Shown here: positions 9,105-18,316 of the stretch, piece after piece | How positions within the stretch are numbered: the first letter of the stretch is position 1 | Layout: each line of letters begins with the position of its first letter | NCBI GenBank assembly: GCA_030691545.1 | Contig: JAUYEE010000093.1 | Location: forward strand, 1 to 54,873 | DNA length: 54,873 nucleotides | Direction: 5' to 3' | From: a bacterium | GTDB taxonomy: Bacteria; Auribacterota; JABMQX01 | Notes under the pieces: generated by a model | The model's input: the letters and a program-made list of their open reading frames with translations, nothing else | Told to the model about the DNA's origin: nothing | Databases searched by the model: none | Made by a program: the position numbers and the translations under genes

Positions 9105-10721
9105 ATGAGCACACGTGCCGGATGGCAGTTGCGATCCTTATCTGTCGGCATCAGGTGGGCGCGTAGATTTGCCCGTTTGGCGTTGTTGCCTGCGATGGCA
9201 TCGGCATTTGGCGTAGAAGTAACCCCGTCAGGGCTTCAGGCGGACAGGGTCTGGCATGAAATCCATGTTGTGGATGCCCAGACGAGCCGCGGCGTGCCTT
9301 TGGTCGAGTTGGAGACGGTGGATCACCTTCGTTTCGTCACCGACAGCGCTGGGCGGGTCGCCTTCAGCGAGCCGGGCCTGATGAACCAAACCGTCTTCTT
9401 TTTCGTGCGCAGCCACGGCTATGAGCTGCCGCCGGACGCCTTCGGCATGGTGGGCAGAAGGATTGAAACGCGTCCCGGCGGCAAGACCGTTCTGGAAGTC
9501 GAGCGGCACAACATTGCTGAACGCCTGTATCGGGTCACCGGCGCCGGCATCTACCGCGACAGCGTGCTCCTGGGTGAGCCAGTGCCCCTTGCCGAGCCGC
9601 TGCTCAACGGACAAGTGCTGGGGCAGGACGGGGCTCAGACGGCCATCTGCCGCGGGAAGCTGTACTGGTTCTGGGGAGATACCGCACGGTTGAGCTACCC
9701 GCTGGGGAACTTCCGCACCACGGGCGCCGTCTCGGACCTGCCGACAAGCGGCGGGTTAAACCCAGCCGACGGCGTCAACCTTCGCTACTTCACCGGTCCG
9801 GACGGCTTCGCCAAACAGATGTGTCCGTTTGAGCCTCGGGACGGCTTGGTCTGGATGGACGGCGTGCTCACCGTCTCGGACGAAACGGGCCGCGAACGTT
9901 TAGTGGCCCGTTTCATGAGGTTGAAAGGGCTCGGCGAGATGCTCGAGCACGGGCTGGTGATTTTCAACGATGACAAAGAGGAGTTTGATCGCCTCGCGAC
10001 CTTCAAGTTCGAGGAGCAATGGCAATGCCCCCGAGGGCACTCATCCCGGCATCGTGAGGAGGACCGGGAATTCTTCTACTTTTGCACTCCCTTTCCGAAT
10101 GTTCGTGTCAAGGCCGACCTGCCATCTCTCCTCGAAGCCGGCTCATACGAAGCATGGACCTGCCTCGCCGATGGCAGCGAAGCCGACCCGAAAAAAGCGC
10201 GACTCCAACGCGACGGCGAGGGGCGCCTGGTCTATCGTTGGACGGACAAGGCGCCCCCCGTCGGACCCAAGGAAGAGCACGAGTTCATCCAAGCGGGCCT
10301 GATGGAACCGGCCGAGGCTTGGTTTCTGCCTTCGGACGTCGAGACCGGCAAACGGGTGCAGATGCACAGCGGCACGGTGCGCTGGAACCCCTGCCGGAAG
10401 CGCTGGATTCTTATCGCGGTGCAGATCGGCGGCGACAAGTCCTTTCTCGGCGAAGTCTGGTACGCGGAAGCCCCCCGGGCCGTGGGGCCATGGCGCCGGA
10501 CGTGCAAAATCGTCACTCATAACCGCTACACCTTCTACAATCCGGTCCAGCACGATTTCTTCGACGAGGCGGGCGGCCGCCTGATCTACTTTGAGGGCAC
10601 CTACGCCAACTCATTCTCCGGCAATCCTGACTTCACGCCGCGATACGACTACAATCAGATCATGTACCGGCTCGACCTATCTGACCCGCGATTGAAAGGA
10701 GTTCAGGAGGAGTGTTCATAA
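9105..10721 (+). CDS. Exported protein of unknown family, probable beta-propeller
   Basis: I do not recognise a named family. From the ATG at 9105 the protein has 538 residues and begins with an arginine-rich, hydrophobic leader resembling a long signal peptide; longer starts at 9036 (ATG) or 9027 (TTG) are possible. An N-terminal domain of about 130 residues looks like a carboxypeptidase-regulatory or Ig-like fold (VDAQTSRGVPLVELETVDHLRF). The rest has propeller-like phrases: AICRGKLYWFWGDT, HSGTVRWNPCRKRWILIAVQ and GEVWYAEAPRAVGPW, reminiscent of GH43/GH32-like five-bladed propellers. It lies between PL11 and a DUF1080 gene on the same strand, so a role in glycan breakdown is likely but unproven. 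Confidence 0.75.
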   Translation: MSTRAGWQLRSLSVGIRWARRFARLALLPAMASAFGVEVTPSGLQADRVWHEIHVVDAQTSRGVPLVELETVDHLRFVTDSAGRVAFSEPGLMNQTVFFFVRSHGYELPPDAFGMVGRRIETRPGGKTVLEVERHNIAERLYRVTGAGIYRDSVLLGEPVPLAEPLLNGQVLGQDGAQTAICRGKLYWFWGDTARLSYPLGNFRTTGAVSDLPTSGGLNPADGVNLRYFTGPDGFAKQMCPFEPRDGLVWMDGVLTVSDETGRERLVARFMRLKGLGEMLEHGLVIFNDDKEEFDRLATFKFEEQWQCPRGHSSRHREEDREFFYFCTPFPNVRVKADLPSLLEAGSYEAWTCLADGSEADPKKARLQRDGEGRLVYRWTDKAPPVGPKEEHEFIQAGLMEPAEAWFLPSDVETGKRVQMHSGTVRWNPCRKRWILIAVQIGGDKSFLGEVWYAEAPRAVGPWRRTCKIVTHNRYTFYNPVQHDFFDEAGGRLIYFEGTYANSFSGNPDFTPRYDYNQIMYRLDLSDPRLKGVQEECS

Positions 10722-10798
10722 GCTTCGGTTTTGGTCGAGCATGAAAATGTATTTTCAGAGAAGCAGACACAATGTCCACCCCGGCAAAAGGAGATGCC

Positions 10799-11890
10799 AT
10801 GACAAGATGTAACTTGATTCTCGCTACTCTCGCCATCAGTCTCGCAATAGGCTGTCTCGGATGCGGATACGCCAGCGAATCGGAGGCTATCCGCTGGAAG
10901 GCGCACGACATGAGCCGCCCCAAGCCGCCGGTCGTGACGCCGCTCCCAGAAGCTCAACCGTCGCCGCCGCCGGAAAAAGCCGTTGTGCTCTTCGACGGCA
11001 AAGACCTCTCGCAATGGACGAGTGGGGATGGTCGCGAAGCGAAATGGAAGGTGCAGGACGGCTATATGGAAATCGTTTCGGGCGCCGGGACAATCCGAAC
11101 CAAAGCACGGTTCGGAGATGTCCTGGTGCACATCGAATGGAGAACACCGACTCCCCCTACCGGAAAAAGCCAGGGTCGGGCGAATAGCGGGGTCTTTCTC
11201 ATGGGCCTGTACGAGGCGCAGGTGCTCGATTCGTACGAGGCCGATACATACGCTGACGGACAGGCGGGGGCTATCTACGGGCAGTATCCGCCACGCTTCA
11301 ATGCCTGCCGCCCTCCGGGCGAATGGCAGTCCTTCGACATTTCCTTTCGTCGTCCCCGTTTCGGCGCGGACGGAAAACTTCAGGAACCAGCGCGCATGAG
11401 CGTGGTCCACAACGGGATTCTCATTCAGGATAACGAGGAGCTGTTGGGGCCGACGTCGTGGCTGAAGTACCTCCCCTACAAGGCGCACGGTGACGCGCTG
11501 CCCATCGAGCTTCAGGACCATGGCGCCCCGGTACGTTTCCGCAACATCTGGGCGCTTCCTCTGCCGGAACTTCCGGCGCCGGACGCGTCGTACGCCGGCG
11601 CCTACAAGCTCATCGAGATGTCCGCGAAAGACCTCGACCGCTACACGGGCCTGTACGACCGTCCAAATTCAGCCGCCCCGATTACGATCACTCGAGAGGG
11701 CAACCGACTGTTCGCCGACTTCTATTGGCGGCCAGGAGGTCTCGAACTCCTGCCTCTGTCCTCGACGGAGTTCGTTCTCAAAGATACCGACGGCCGAATC
11801 GTATTCGATTTGAATGACCATGGCATCCCGACCGGTCTGACGTTCCACCTCGGAGGCGATGAGATGCCCGCGGAGAAAAGGGCAAAATAG
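10799..11890 (+). CDS. DUF1080 (3-keto-disaccharide hydrolase-type) lipoprotein with DUF3471-like tail
   Basis: A 363-residue lipoprotein. The ATG at 10799 has GGAG six bases upstream, while the earlier in-frame ATG at 10772 would spoil the signal. The leader LATLAISLAIGCLGC is a lipoprotein signal. The DUF1080 domain covers residues 60-265: VVLFDGKDLSQWTS, then ANSGVFLMGLYEAQVLDSYE, GEWQSFDISFRRPRF and PIELQDHGAPVRFRNIW. This family contains hydrolases acting on 3-keto glycosides. The last 100 residues (LDRYTGLYDRP, ITITREGNRLFADF, LLPLSSTEFVLKD) resemble DUF3471, normally found in serine hydrolases, so this is a two-domain form. The neighbouring Gfo/Idh oxidoreductase could supply the 3-keto substrate. 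Confidence 0.88.
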   Translation: MTRCNLILATLAISLAIGCLGCGYASESEAIRWKAHDMSRPKPPVVTPLPEAQPSPPPEKAVVLFDGKDLSQWTSGDGREAKWKVQDGYMEIVSGAGTIRTKARFGDVLVHIEWRTPTPPTGKSQGRANSGVFLMGLYEAQVLDSYEADTYADGQAGAIYGQYPPRFNACRPPGEWQSFDISFRRPRFGADGKLQEPARMSVVHNGILIQDNEELLGPTSWLKYLPYKAHGDALPIELQDHGAPVRFRNIWALPLPELPAPDASYAGAYKLIEMSAKDLDRYTGLYDRPNSAAPITITREGNRLFADFYWRPGGLELLPLSSTEFVLKDTDGRIVFDLNDHGIPTGLTFHLGGDEMPAEKRAK

Positions 11891-11941
11891 CGCCCTGCGA
11901 TTAGAGCTTGGGCGGATCGTCGAGATACGGACACGCACCAA

Positions 11942-13921
11942 ATGAGGGCCATGACATTGACGGCGAACAAGTGGTTCTGTTTCGTTTTTGCAGTGAGCAG
12001 CCTGGCCGTGGCGGTCGGGGCGCAATGCCAGTCCGCGGAGCAGAAAACGCGCGCCTTCAGGCTGTCGGAGGTCCGGATACGCGATGCGTTCATCCTCCCC
12101 GATGAGGGGACGAAGACCTATTACCTGATTGCGTCCGTAGCCCGCCCGAGTGGCTTCGGGCGCGGCGTGTCGGTCTTGACCAGCAAAGACCTGGAGACCT
12201 GGCAGGGCCCCTTCTCGGTCTTCGATGTTCCTCCGGACTTCTGGGGGCAGGAGGGAGTGTGGGCGCCCGAGATGCATGTGTACAAAGGCAAGTACTATCT
12301 CTTCACGACGTTCTGTACCGATGACAGAATCTTCGACCAGTGGCCCGACTGGCCGCCCCGGGTGAAGCGCGGCTCGCAGGTGCTGGTTGCGGACTCGCCC
12401 AGGGGGCCGTTCCGGCCGTTCCATAACCGCTCTCACACGCCCACGAACCAGATGGCATTGGATGGCACATTGTGGATGGAAGACGGTATCCCCTACATGG
12501 TGTATTGCCATGAGTGGGTCCAGATCAAAGACGGCGCCATCGCTGTGATCCGGTTGAAGGACGATCTGTCCGATGTCGTTGGTGACCCGGTCGGTCTGTT
12601 CAAGGCGAGCGAGGCGCCGTGGACTCCTCCTGATAGGGACAGGTATGTCACCGATGGCCCTTCTCTGTATCGGACTAAAACCGGGAAGCTCCTCATGATC
12701 TGGTCGAGCTTTACTGCGACGGGCTACACGACGGGCATCGCCGTCTCGCAATCGGGCAAGCTCAATGGACCCTGGACCCACCAGCCTGAACCGTTATTCA
12801 GGGAGGATGGCGGCCACGGCATGATTTTCAGGAAGTTCGACGGGACGCTGATGATGGTGCTGCATCAGCCCAATCGCGGCCCGCATGAAAGGGCGCGCCT
12901 GTTCGAGCTCGAAGACACGGGGGATTCGATCCGAATAAAGAGTCCGCAGAGCGCGGAACCATCCGAGCCCGCGCGGCCGGGCAAGGTCGCGGCAAAGCCG
13001 TTGTTTCGCGACCCCGTGCACGACGGGGCGGCGGATCCTGTGCTTTGTTGGAATCGCGCCGAGGAGAAATGGTTCATGTTCTACACAAACCGCCGCGCGA
13101 ACGTGCCGGAGGCGCCGGGCGTGTCGTGGGTCCACGGCACCCGCATCGGCATCGCGGAGTCTTCAGACGGCGGCGCCACGTGGAAGTACCGGGGCACGGC
13201 GGACATCAACTACGGCGAAGGTGAGTACACCCATTGGGCGCCGGAGGTCATTGAACACGACGGTACGTATCACATGTATCTGACCTTTGTGCCGGGGATT
13301 TTCACCAACTGGAACGCGCCGCGCGATATCATCCATCTGACGAGCAAGAACCTGCTGAAGTGGAAATATGAGTCAACGTTGAAACTGGCATCCGACAGGG
13401 TCATTGACGCCTGCGTTATCCAGCTTCCGAACGGCACCTGGCGACTCTGGTACAAGAACGAGCGAGATCGTAGTCATATCTATTACGCAGACAGCACGGA
13501 CCTGTTCACCTGGAAGGACCGCGGCAAGGCCATCAGCGATCAGTCAGGCGAGGGTCCGAAAGTCTTCCGCTGGAAAGGGCGCTACTGGATGGTCGTAGAT
13601 GTCTGGGAGGGTCTCGGCGTTTACAGCTCGGACGATTGTCTGAACTGGAAGCGGCAGAGGAACAATCTACTGAAGGAGCCAGGAAAGCTCCCCACTGACA
13701 GGGCGAAGGGCGGGCATCCGGACGTGGTGGTGAGCGGAGACCGCGCGTTCTTGTTCTATTTCGTACACCAGGGCGGACAGGACGCTGAACCCAATGATCC
13801 TTACGCGCAGCGCCGCAGCGTGATCCAGGTCGTCGAGCTCGAATACAAGGATGGCGAGCTGACCTGCGACCGCAACAAGCCAACACACATCCACCTGCAA
13901 CCGATCGAGGAGAAGAAATGA
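11942..13921 (+). CDS. Tandem GH43-like glycosidase
   Basis: A 659-residue exported protein (leader MTLTANKWFCFVFAVSSLAV) made of two five-bladed beta-propellers of the GH43 type. The first (about residues 40-320) shows RIRDAFILPDEGTKTYYLIAS and GVWAPEMHVYKGKYYLFTT, and the second (about 345-655) shows GAADPVLCWN, THWAPEVIEHDGTYHMYLTF, DRVIDACVIQLPNGTW and GPKVFRWKGRYWM. GH43 enzymes remove arabinose, xylose or galactose side chains, fitting the PL11 neighbour. The acidic residues expected in GH43 active sites are present in both halves, but I cannot tell from sequence whether both are active. The stop codon overlaps an ATG (ATGA at 13918) that reads into the GH97 frame, suggesting translational coupling. 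Confidence 0.85.
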   Translation: MRAMTLTANKWFCFVFAVSSLAVAVGAQCQSAEQKTRAFRLSEVRIRDAFILPDEGTKTYYLIASVARPSGFGRGVSVLTSKDLETWQGPFSVFDVPPDFWGQEGVWAPEMHVYKGKYYLFTTFCTDDRIFDQWPDWPPRVKRGSQVLVADSPRGPFRPFHNRSHTPTNQMALDGTLWMEDGIPYMVYCHEWVQIKDGAIAVIRLKDDLSDVVGDPVGLFKASEAPWTPPDRDRYVTDGPSLYRTKTGKLLMIWSSFTATGYTTGIAVSQSGKLNGPWTHQPEPLFREDGGHGMIFRKFDGTLMMVLHQPNRGPHERARLFELEDTGDSIRIKSPQSAEPSEPARPGKVAAKPLFRDPVHDGAADPVLCWNRAEEKWFMFYTNRRANVPEAPGVSWVHGTRIGIAESSDGGATWKYRGTADINYGEGEYTHWAPEVIEHDGTYHMYLTFVPGIFTNWNAPRDIIHLTSKNLLKWKYESTLKLASDRVIDACVIQLPNGTWRLWYKNERDRSHIYYADSTDLFTWKDRGKAISDQSGEGPKVFRWKGRYWMVVDVWEGLGVYSSDDCLNWKRQRNNLLKEPGKLPTDRAKGGHPDVVVSGDRAFLFYFVHQGGQDAEPNDPYAQRRSVIQVVELEYKDGELTCDRNKPTHIHLQPIEEKK

Positions 13922-14004
13922 CGGCGGGCGAGCACCTTCGGCAAGCAGTCACGGCGCTCGGCTTGAGGTGGATGCACCAAGCACGCAGTAAAGTAGGCGG
14001 AAAT

Positions 14005-15903
14005 ATGCGGAGAACAAACAGTCGCTTTGCAATCGTTGCAGTGCTCGCGGCGGCGCTGGGAATGTCGCACGCGGCGGACCAGTTAGACACAGTCAGAATC
14101 GCCAGCCCGGATGGCTATGTTCAATTCGAGTTTCTCTTGCGAGAAGGGCATCTGAAATACTCCGTGAGCTTCAAAACCAACGCGGTCGTTGAGACATCGC
14201 CGATCGTGTTTGTTGTGGACGGCATTGACCTCACGGAGGGCGTTGAGGCTGGCGAAGTGAATCGGTACTCGGTGAAAGAGACTTATCCCTGGCGGGGTGT
14301 TCATTCGCAAGCCGTCAATCACTGTAACGGGGCAACGATTTCCTTCAAGCACGCGAAGAGCGGCGCCGGTTACACCCTGGAAGCCCGGGCGTTCAATGAC
14401 GGCGTTGCATTTCGGTACATCATTCCGGGGGGTGAGAAGCCGAGAGTGCCCGACGAGTCCACCGCGTTTGTCATTCCTGCCGGAAGCACCATCTGGCATC
14501 ACGACCTCGAGGGCCACTACGAAGCCGTGCACAAGCGGAATGACATCTCCGAACTCCAACCCGGTCAGTGGATCGCGCCGCCGATGACGTTCAAACTGCC
14601 CGACGGCGTGGGCTACGCCTCGATCACGGAGGCCGCGCTGGTGAACTATAGCGGCATGGCCCTCCAGGCTGGCGGCAACCGACGAATCAACCTCGTCCTG
14701 GGTCATAAGCATCATATTTCCTACCCGTACAGATTGCGATACAAGGACGAGATCGAGCAGGTGTCCAAGCCGGCCGCCGTTTCCGGAACCATCACTTCGC
14801 CCTGGCGAGTCGTGATGATCGGAGCGGACCTGAATACGTTGGTCAACTGCGACGTGGTTCACAACCTCTGCCCGCCGCCGGACCCGAACCTCTTCCCCAA
14901 GGGAATCAACACTGACTGGGTCAAGCCCGGGCGGGCGGTCTGGCGTTACCTGGACGGCGGGGGAGGCTCGTTGGAGGATATGAAGGAATTCTCTCGTCTG
15001 GCCGGCCAGTTGGGTTTTGAATACCACGTCATCGAGGGCTTCTGGTCAAGGTGGAGCGACGAGCAAATTAAGGAGCTGGTGGATTATTCGCGTCAGCAGG
15101 GTGTCGGACTGTGGTTCTGGAGGCACTCCCGGCAGCTTCGCACGCCCGAAGCGCGAGAGGCGTTCTTCAAGAGACTGCACGACCTCGGCGTCGTCGGGGC
15201 GAAAATTGACTTTTTCGACCACGAGCACAAGGACGTTGTTGACCATTACACGGCATTGCTCAGGGACGCGGCCCGATACCAGATTATGGTCAACTTCCAC
15301 GGCGCCAACAAACCGACGGGCGAGCCGAGGACGTGGCCGAACGAATTGGTCCGCGAGGCTGTCCGAGGCATGGAAGCGAGCCGGTTAAAGGAGCGAGCCA
15401 TCCACAACGTGACCCTCCCTTTCACTCGCTACCTGGCGGGTCACGGCGATTACACGCCCGTGCACTTTGGCGCCCGTCGCGCCGACACGACATGGGCGCA
15501 CCAGATTGCCACCGGTGTTGTTTTCACTGCCCCTTTGCTCACCTACGGCGCACACCCCGCGAGCATCCTGAAGAACCCAGGCGTCGAGATGATGAAAAGC
15601 ATCCCCGCCGTCTGGGATGAAACCAGAGTGCTGCCGCCGTCGGAAATAGGCGAAGTTGCAGTCTTTGCCCGGCGCGGCGGCGATACGTGGTTTCTGGCTA
15701 TCCTGAACGGCCCGACGGCGAGAAGCGTGAATATCCCGCTTCCATTCCTGGGTGAGAATGAATACCGCGCGTTGCTTCTTCGGGACAAGAAGGACGATCC
15801 GGCAGCGCTGGAGGTTGAGGACAGAAACGCGAAGCGCAGCGATTCGCTCGCGATCGAGTTATCCGCTGGCGGCGGCTTCATCGCCCGCTTCTCGAAGAAT
15901 TGA
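14005..15903 (+). CDS. Glycoside hydrolase family 97
   Basis: A 632-residue exported enzyme. I chose the ATG at 14005 because it directly starts a clean signal peptide (MRRTNSRFAIVAVLAAALG, cut after SHA). The frame also opens at 13918 overlapping the GH43 stop, with a good GGAG, so a longer form is possible. The GH97 N-terminal beta-sandwich shows FNDGVAFRYIIP and ITEAALVNYSGMALQ. The (beta/alpha)8 barrel shows WRYLDGGGGSLEDMKEF and GAKIDFFDHEHKD. The Asp in KIDFF (residue 402) lies where the retaining GH97 subgroup has its nucleophile, suggesting an alpha-galactosidase-like rather than inverting alpha-glucosidase activity. The C-terminal domain is a beta-sandwich. It is part of the saccharolytic cluster. 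Confidence 0.9.
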   Translation: MRRTNSRFAIVAVLAAALGMSHAADQLDTVRIASPDGYVQFEFLLREGHLKYSVSFKTNAVVETSPIVFVVDGIDLTEGVEAGEVNRYSVKETYPWRGVHSQAVNHCNGATISFKHAKSGAGYTLEARAFNDGVAFRYIIPGGEKPRVPDESTAFVIPAGSTIWHHDLEGHYEAVHKRNDISELQPGQWIAPPMTFKLPDGVGYASITEAALVNYSGMALQAGGNRRINLVLGHKHHISYPYRLRYKDEIEQVSKPAAVSGTITSPWRVVMIGADLNTLVNCDVVHNLCPPPDPNLFPKGINTDWVKPGRAVWRYLDGGGGSLEDMKEFSRLAGQLGFEYHVIEGFWSRWSDEQIKELVDYSRQQGVGLWFWRHSRQLRTPEAREAFFKRLHDLGVVGAKIDFFDHEHKDVVDHYTALLRDAARYQIMVNFHGANKPTGEPRTWPNELVREAVRGMEASRLKERAIHNVTLPFTRYLAGHGDYTPVHFGARRADTTWAHQIATGVVFTAPLLTYGAHPASILKNPGVEMMKSIPAVWDETRVLPPSEIGEVAVFARRGGDTWFLAILNGPTARSVNIPLPFLGENEYRALLLRDKKDDPAALEVEDRNAKRSDSLAIELSAGGGFIARFSKN

Positions 15904-15986
15904 GTGGCCTGAGTCGCCGTACCGGCGCCATCTTGCCCCCGCTTCAATTCCGCGAAGGTGAAATATACTGCCGCGGTGGCTGCCAT

Positions 15987-16007
15987 GTGAGGGCGGGACG
16001 CCCTCAC
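15987..16007. other. Perfect 9-bp hairpin between GH97 and oxidoreductase genes
   Basis: GTGAGGGCG, loop GGA, CGCCCTCAC. The stem is perfect, but no T-run follows on either strand, so it is not a classical intrinsic terminator. It may be a repeat unit or an RNA-processing or stability element in the 236-bp gap 15904-16139. Confidence 0.45.
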
Positions 16008-16139
16008 GACTGCCGCCGGGACAGCAGCGTTACGCGTGATGGCTGCAACCGGGCCAGTGGCCCAACACCCAGAAAGTCCGCCACCCAAGGGTAGCTGCAG
16101 CGCGGACAATTACGTCAACAAAAAAGGAGGGACTGCACC

Positions 16140-17516
16140 ATGACTTCTATGAATCGCCGCGATTTCCTGCGAACCGCAACGGGCGCCGGAGCCTCGTTTC
16201 TGGTGCTTCGTGACAGCCGTTCGGCATCGGGCTTCCAGGCGAACGAGAAACTCAACATCGCCATAGTGGGCGTCGGCGAGCGCGGGACGTATCATGCCAG
16301 AACCATCCTCAGTGGCAGCCACAGCTTGGTGGCAATTTGCGACGCGGACAAAAATCGCCCCGCGCTCAAGATTCCGCCTGAGGTCTCCCGGTATCAGGAC
16401 TTCCGCAAGATGCTCGATGAGATGGAGAAACGGATTGACGCTGTCCTTGTGGCCACGACGGACCACAACCACGCCGCGGTTAGCGCGGCAGCTATGAAAC
16501 GAGGCAAACACGTCTATTGCGAAAAACCGATTGCGCACGATGTCCGGGAGGCGCGCGCCCTGCGTCAAATCGCCAGGCAGCAGAAAGTGGCAACCCAGAT
16601 GGGCAATCAAGGGATGTCCAGCGACTCGTTCCGCCGCACGCTGGAGCTGATCCAGGAAGGGGCCGTGGGTGAGGTCCGCGAGGTGCATGCATGGTACGTG
16701 TTCGGCGGTTCGGGTCCGCGCGAGGCACCTAAGGACAGCGTGCCGGTGCCCGATTATCTTGATTGGGATGTGTGGCTTGGGCCGGCTCGGTTTCGTCCTT
16801 ACCATCTGCTTTGGGTGAACAGCTCGTATGGCTGGCGGGACTTCGGCACAGGGTGCCTGGGAGGCGGCGGCTCCCACTCGATCAACCTGGCATTCAAGGC
16901 TCTCAAGCTGGGCGAGTTGTGGGAGGCTGGCGGTGAAGGCAAAGCCAACATCCGCGTCGAGGCAGAAACCTCGGAACGGTGCATCGAGTCCTTTCCCCGC
17001 TGGGAAATCCTCCGCTTCGACTTTCCGGCCCGGGGGCCGCTCCCGCCGGTGCGGATGAATTGGTACAACGCTCCGGAACCGGAGCTTCGACGGATGGGCA
17101 TTTGGGAGCGCCTGGAGAAAATCGCCGGCCGCTCGCTGGAATGGAAGGATGGAAGTTGGACGCCCCGTTCGGGCACGCTCCTCGTAGGCAGCAAGGGCGT
17201 GGTGCACACGAACGCCCACAATTCGAGTTGCGCGCTGTTGCCCGAGGGCGACTTCCCCAATTCCGGCGGGCCCCCTCGTAAGCTGCCGCACGTCGAGGGA
17301 CACCAAGAGGAATGGTTCCGGGCCTGCAAGGGTGAAGGGGGAACTTTGTCCAATTTCGATCACGCGGGCCCGGCAATAGAGCTGCTCCTGGTAGGTAACG
17401 TGGCGACCTTAGTCGGCCAGACGCTTGAATTCGACCCTGTGGCCTGCAAAGTTGTGAACAACGCGGAGGCCGATGCCCTGTTGCGCCCGAAATATCGGGA
17501 AGGCTGGTCACTGTGA
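16140..17516 (+). CDS. Tat-exported Gfo/Idh/MocA family oxidoreductase
   Basis: A 458-residue NAD(P)-dependent sugar dehydrogenase-like enzyme. A Tat signal (NRRDFLRTATGAGASFLVL) starts the protein, so it is exported folded with its cofactor. The Rossmann motif is IAIVGVGERGTYHA and the family EKP motif is HVYCEKPIAHDVREA. The C-terminal domain carries CLGGGGSHSINLAFKAL and the glutamate/histidine-rich substrate region. AAAGGAGG precedes the ATG. This exported group is common in planctomycete-like genomes and is often near DUF1080 proteins. A 3-oxidation of glycosides is a reasonable inference but is not shown here. The stop overlaps the longest frame of the following DUF5703-type fragment. 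Confidence 0.92.
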   Translation: MTSMNRRDFLRTATGAGASFLVLRDSRSASGFQANEKLNIAIVGVGERGTYHARTILSGSHSLVAICDADKNRPALKIPPEVSRYQDFRKMLDEMEKRIDAVLVATTDHNHAAVSAAAMKRGKHVYCEKPIAHDVREARALRQIARQQKVATQMGNQGMSSDSFRRTLELIQEGAVGEVREVHAWYVFGGSGPREAPKDSVPVPDYLDWDVWLGPARFRPYHLLWVNSSYGWRDFGTGCLGGGGSHSINLAFKALKLGELWEAGGEGKANIRVEAETSERCIESFPRWEILRFDFPARGPLPPVRMNWYNAPEPELRRMGIWERLEKIAGRSLEWKDGSWTPRSGTLLVGSKGVVHTNAHNSSCALLPEGDFPNSGGPPRKLPHVEGHQEEWFRACKGEGGTLSNFDHAGPAIELLLVGNVATLVGQTLEFDPVACKVVNNAEADALLRPKYREGWSL

Positions 17517-17566
17517 GTCAGCGATGGGGGGAGCGATGGAGAACCCGGCATGAAAGGATGGGGACG

Positions 17567-17989
17567 ATGAGAAGACCGGCGTTCGCAGCCATGCTGCTTG
17601 TCGCTGCATCGCTACTGGCAGGGACGGCTGCGGATGGAGCGAGCAGCCTGATGGAAGTGGATTACAGGAGCCTGGTGTCGCGGGCGGACCTTCACTACGA
17701 CGAGCCGGTGACGAGGAGCGAGGAAGGGATGCCAGTGGGCAACGGTCGCATGGGGAGTCTGGTGTGGACCGCGCCCACCGCATTGAGGTTCCAGATCAAT
17801 CGCGTGGATGTCTTCGCGGAGAACTGCGAAACGAACAGCTTTCCCGCGCGCGATAGTGATTATGGCTGGGGTATTTGCGGCGGGACTCCACAACGCGGAA
17901 GCTTCGCCACGACCTTCAATAACATCACCGCGGGCAACGCGGCCGAGTATGAAGGCAGGAATCGGCCTGTTGCGACGGTGGATGCGTAG
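17567..17989 (+). pseudogene. N-terminal remnant of a DUF5703/GH95-like protein
   Basis: The frame encodes 140 residues beginning with a signal peptide (RRPAFAAMLLVAASLLAGTA), then MEVDYRSLVSRADLHYDEP, EEGMPVGNGRMGSLVW and LRFQINRVDVFAEN. This is the N-terminal beta-domain start of large (about 800-residue) GH95-like proteins carrying a DUF5703 domain. Family similarity stops around codon 108, and the remaining 30 residues are unrelated and end at a TAG. A matching C-terminal part of such a protein lies 1.8 kb downstream at 19822-20667, so the gene appears split with its middle lost. AAAGGA precedes the ATG at 17567. The protein is unlikely to be functional. Confidence 0.75.
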
Positions 17990-18316
17990 GCACTATCAAG
18001 AACAATTTGACTTTTGGCAACTCAGCCAGTTCCCGGGGGCAATCTGAGTCGTTGCGAGGGCATGATCTGGTAGAATAGCATCGTGAATAATGCGGCTCGC
18101 TGGGAACGCGGGGTGGAAGGGCGCCAATTCCTGGAGCGACGCTTTGATTTGAGCGATCCAGATGGCACCTGGCAGACGATTTGGTCCAACGAACTCCCGT
18201 TGCCACCCCCCGCACGCTTCCTGCATGAGTCTGGCTCGAACAGCCGGAAGTTTTATCGCGTCCGGCTCGAATGACGAAATAGGAGACAACTGCACGCTTC
18301 CAAAAGAAAGGACGCT
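17990..18316. other. Gene-poor junction between split-gene half and ceramidase-like gene
   Basis: This 327-bp stretch follows the truncated DUF5703-type fragment. The only trace of coding is the remnant at 18083-18274. A weak purine-rich site (AAAGAAAGGACGCT) immediately before 18317 is the ribosome-binding site of the ceramidase-like gene. Confidence 0.45.
18083..18274 (+). pseudogene. C-terminal remnant of an exported protein
   Basis: A 63-codon frame opening with GTG encodes FDLSDPDGTWQTIWSNELP and ends with SGSNSRKFYRVRLE. The closing RKFYRVRL resembles the ends of many large exported verrucomicrobial/planctomycete proteins, where it closes a beta-domain. No upstream part of such a protein is present, so this looks like a stranded C-terminus. 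It supports the idea that this stretch was assembled from pieces of several genes. It may be non-coding. Confidence 0.35.

Noticed and set aside
11669..12781. 370-codon minus-strand open frame
   Set aside because: It spans the ends of two real genes on the other strand and has no recognisable domain.
16110..17363. 417-codon minus-strand open frame
   Set aside because: It lies entirely antisense to the Gfo/Idh gene, whose motifs and codon pattern are clear.
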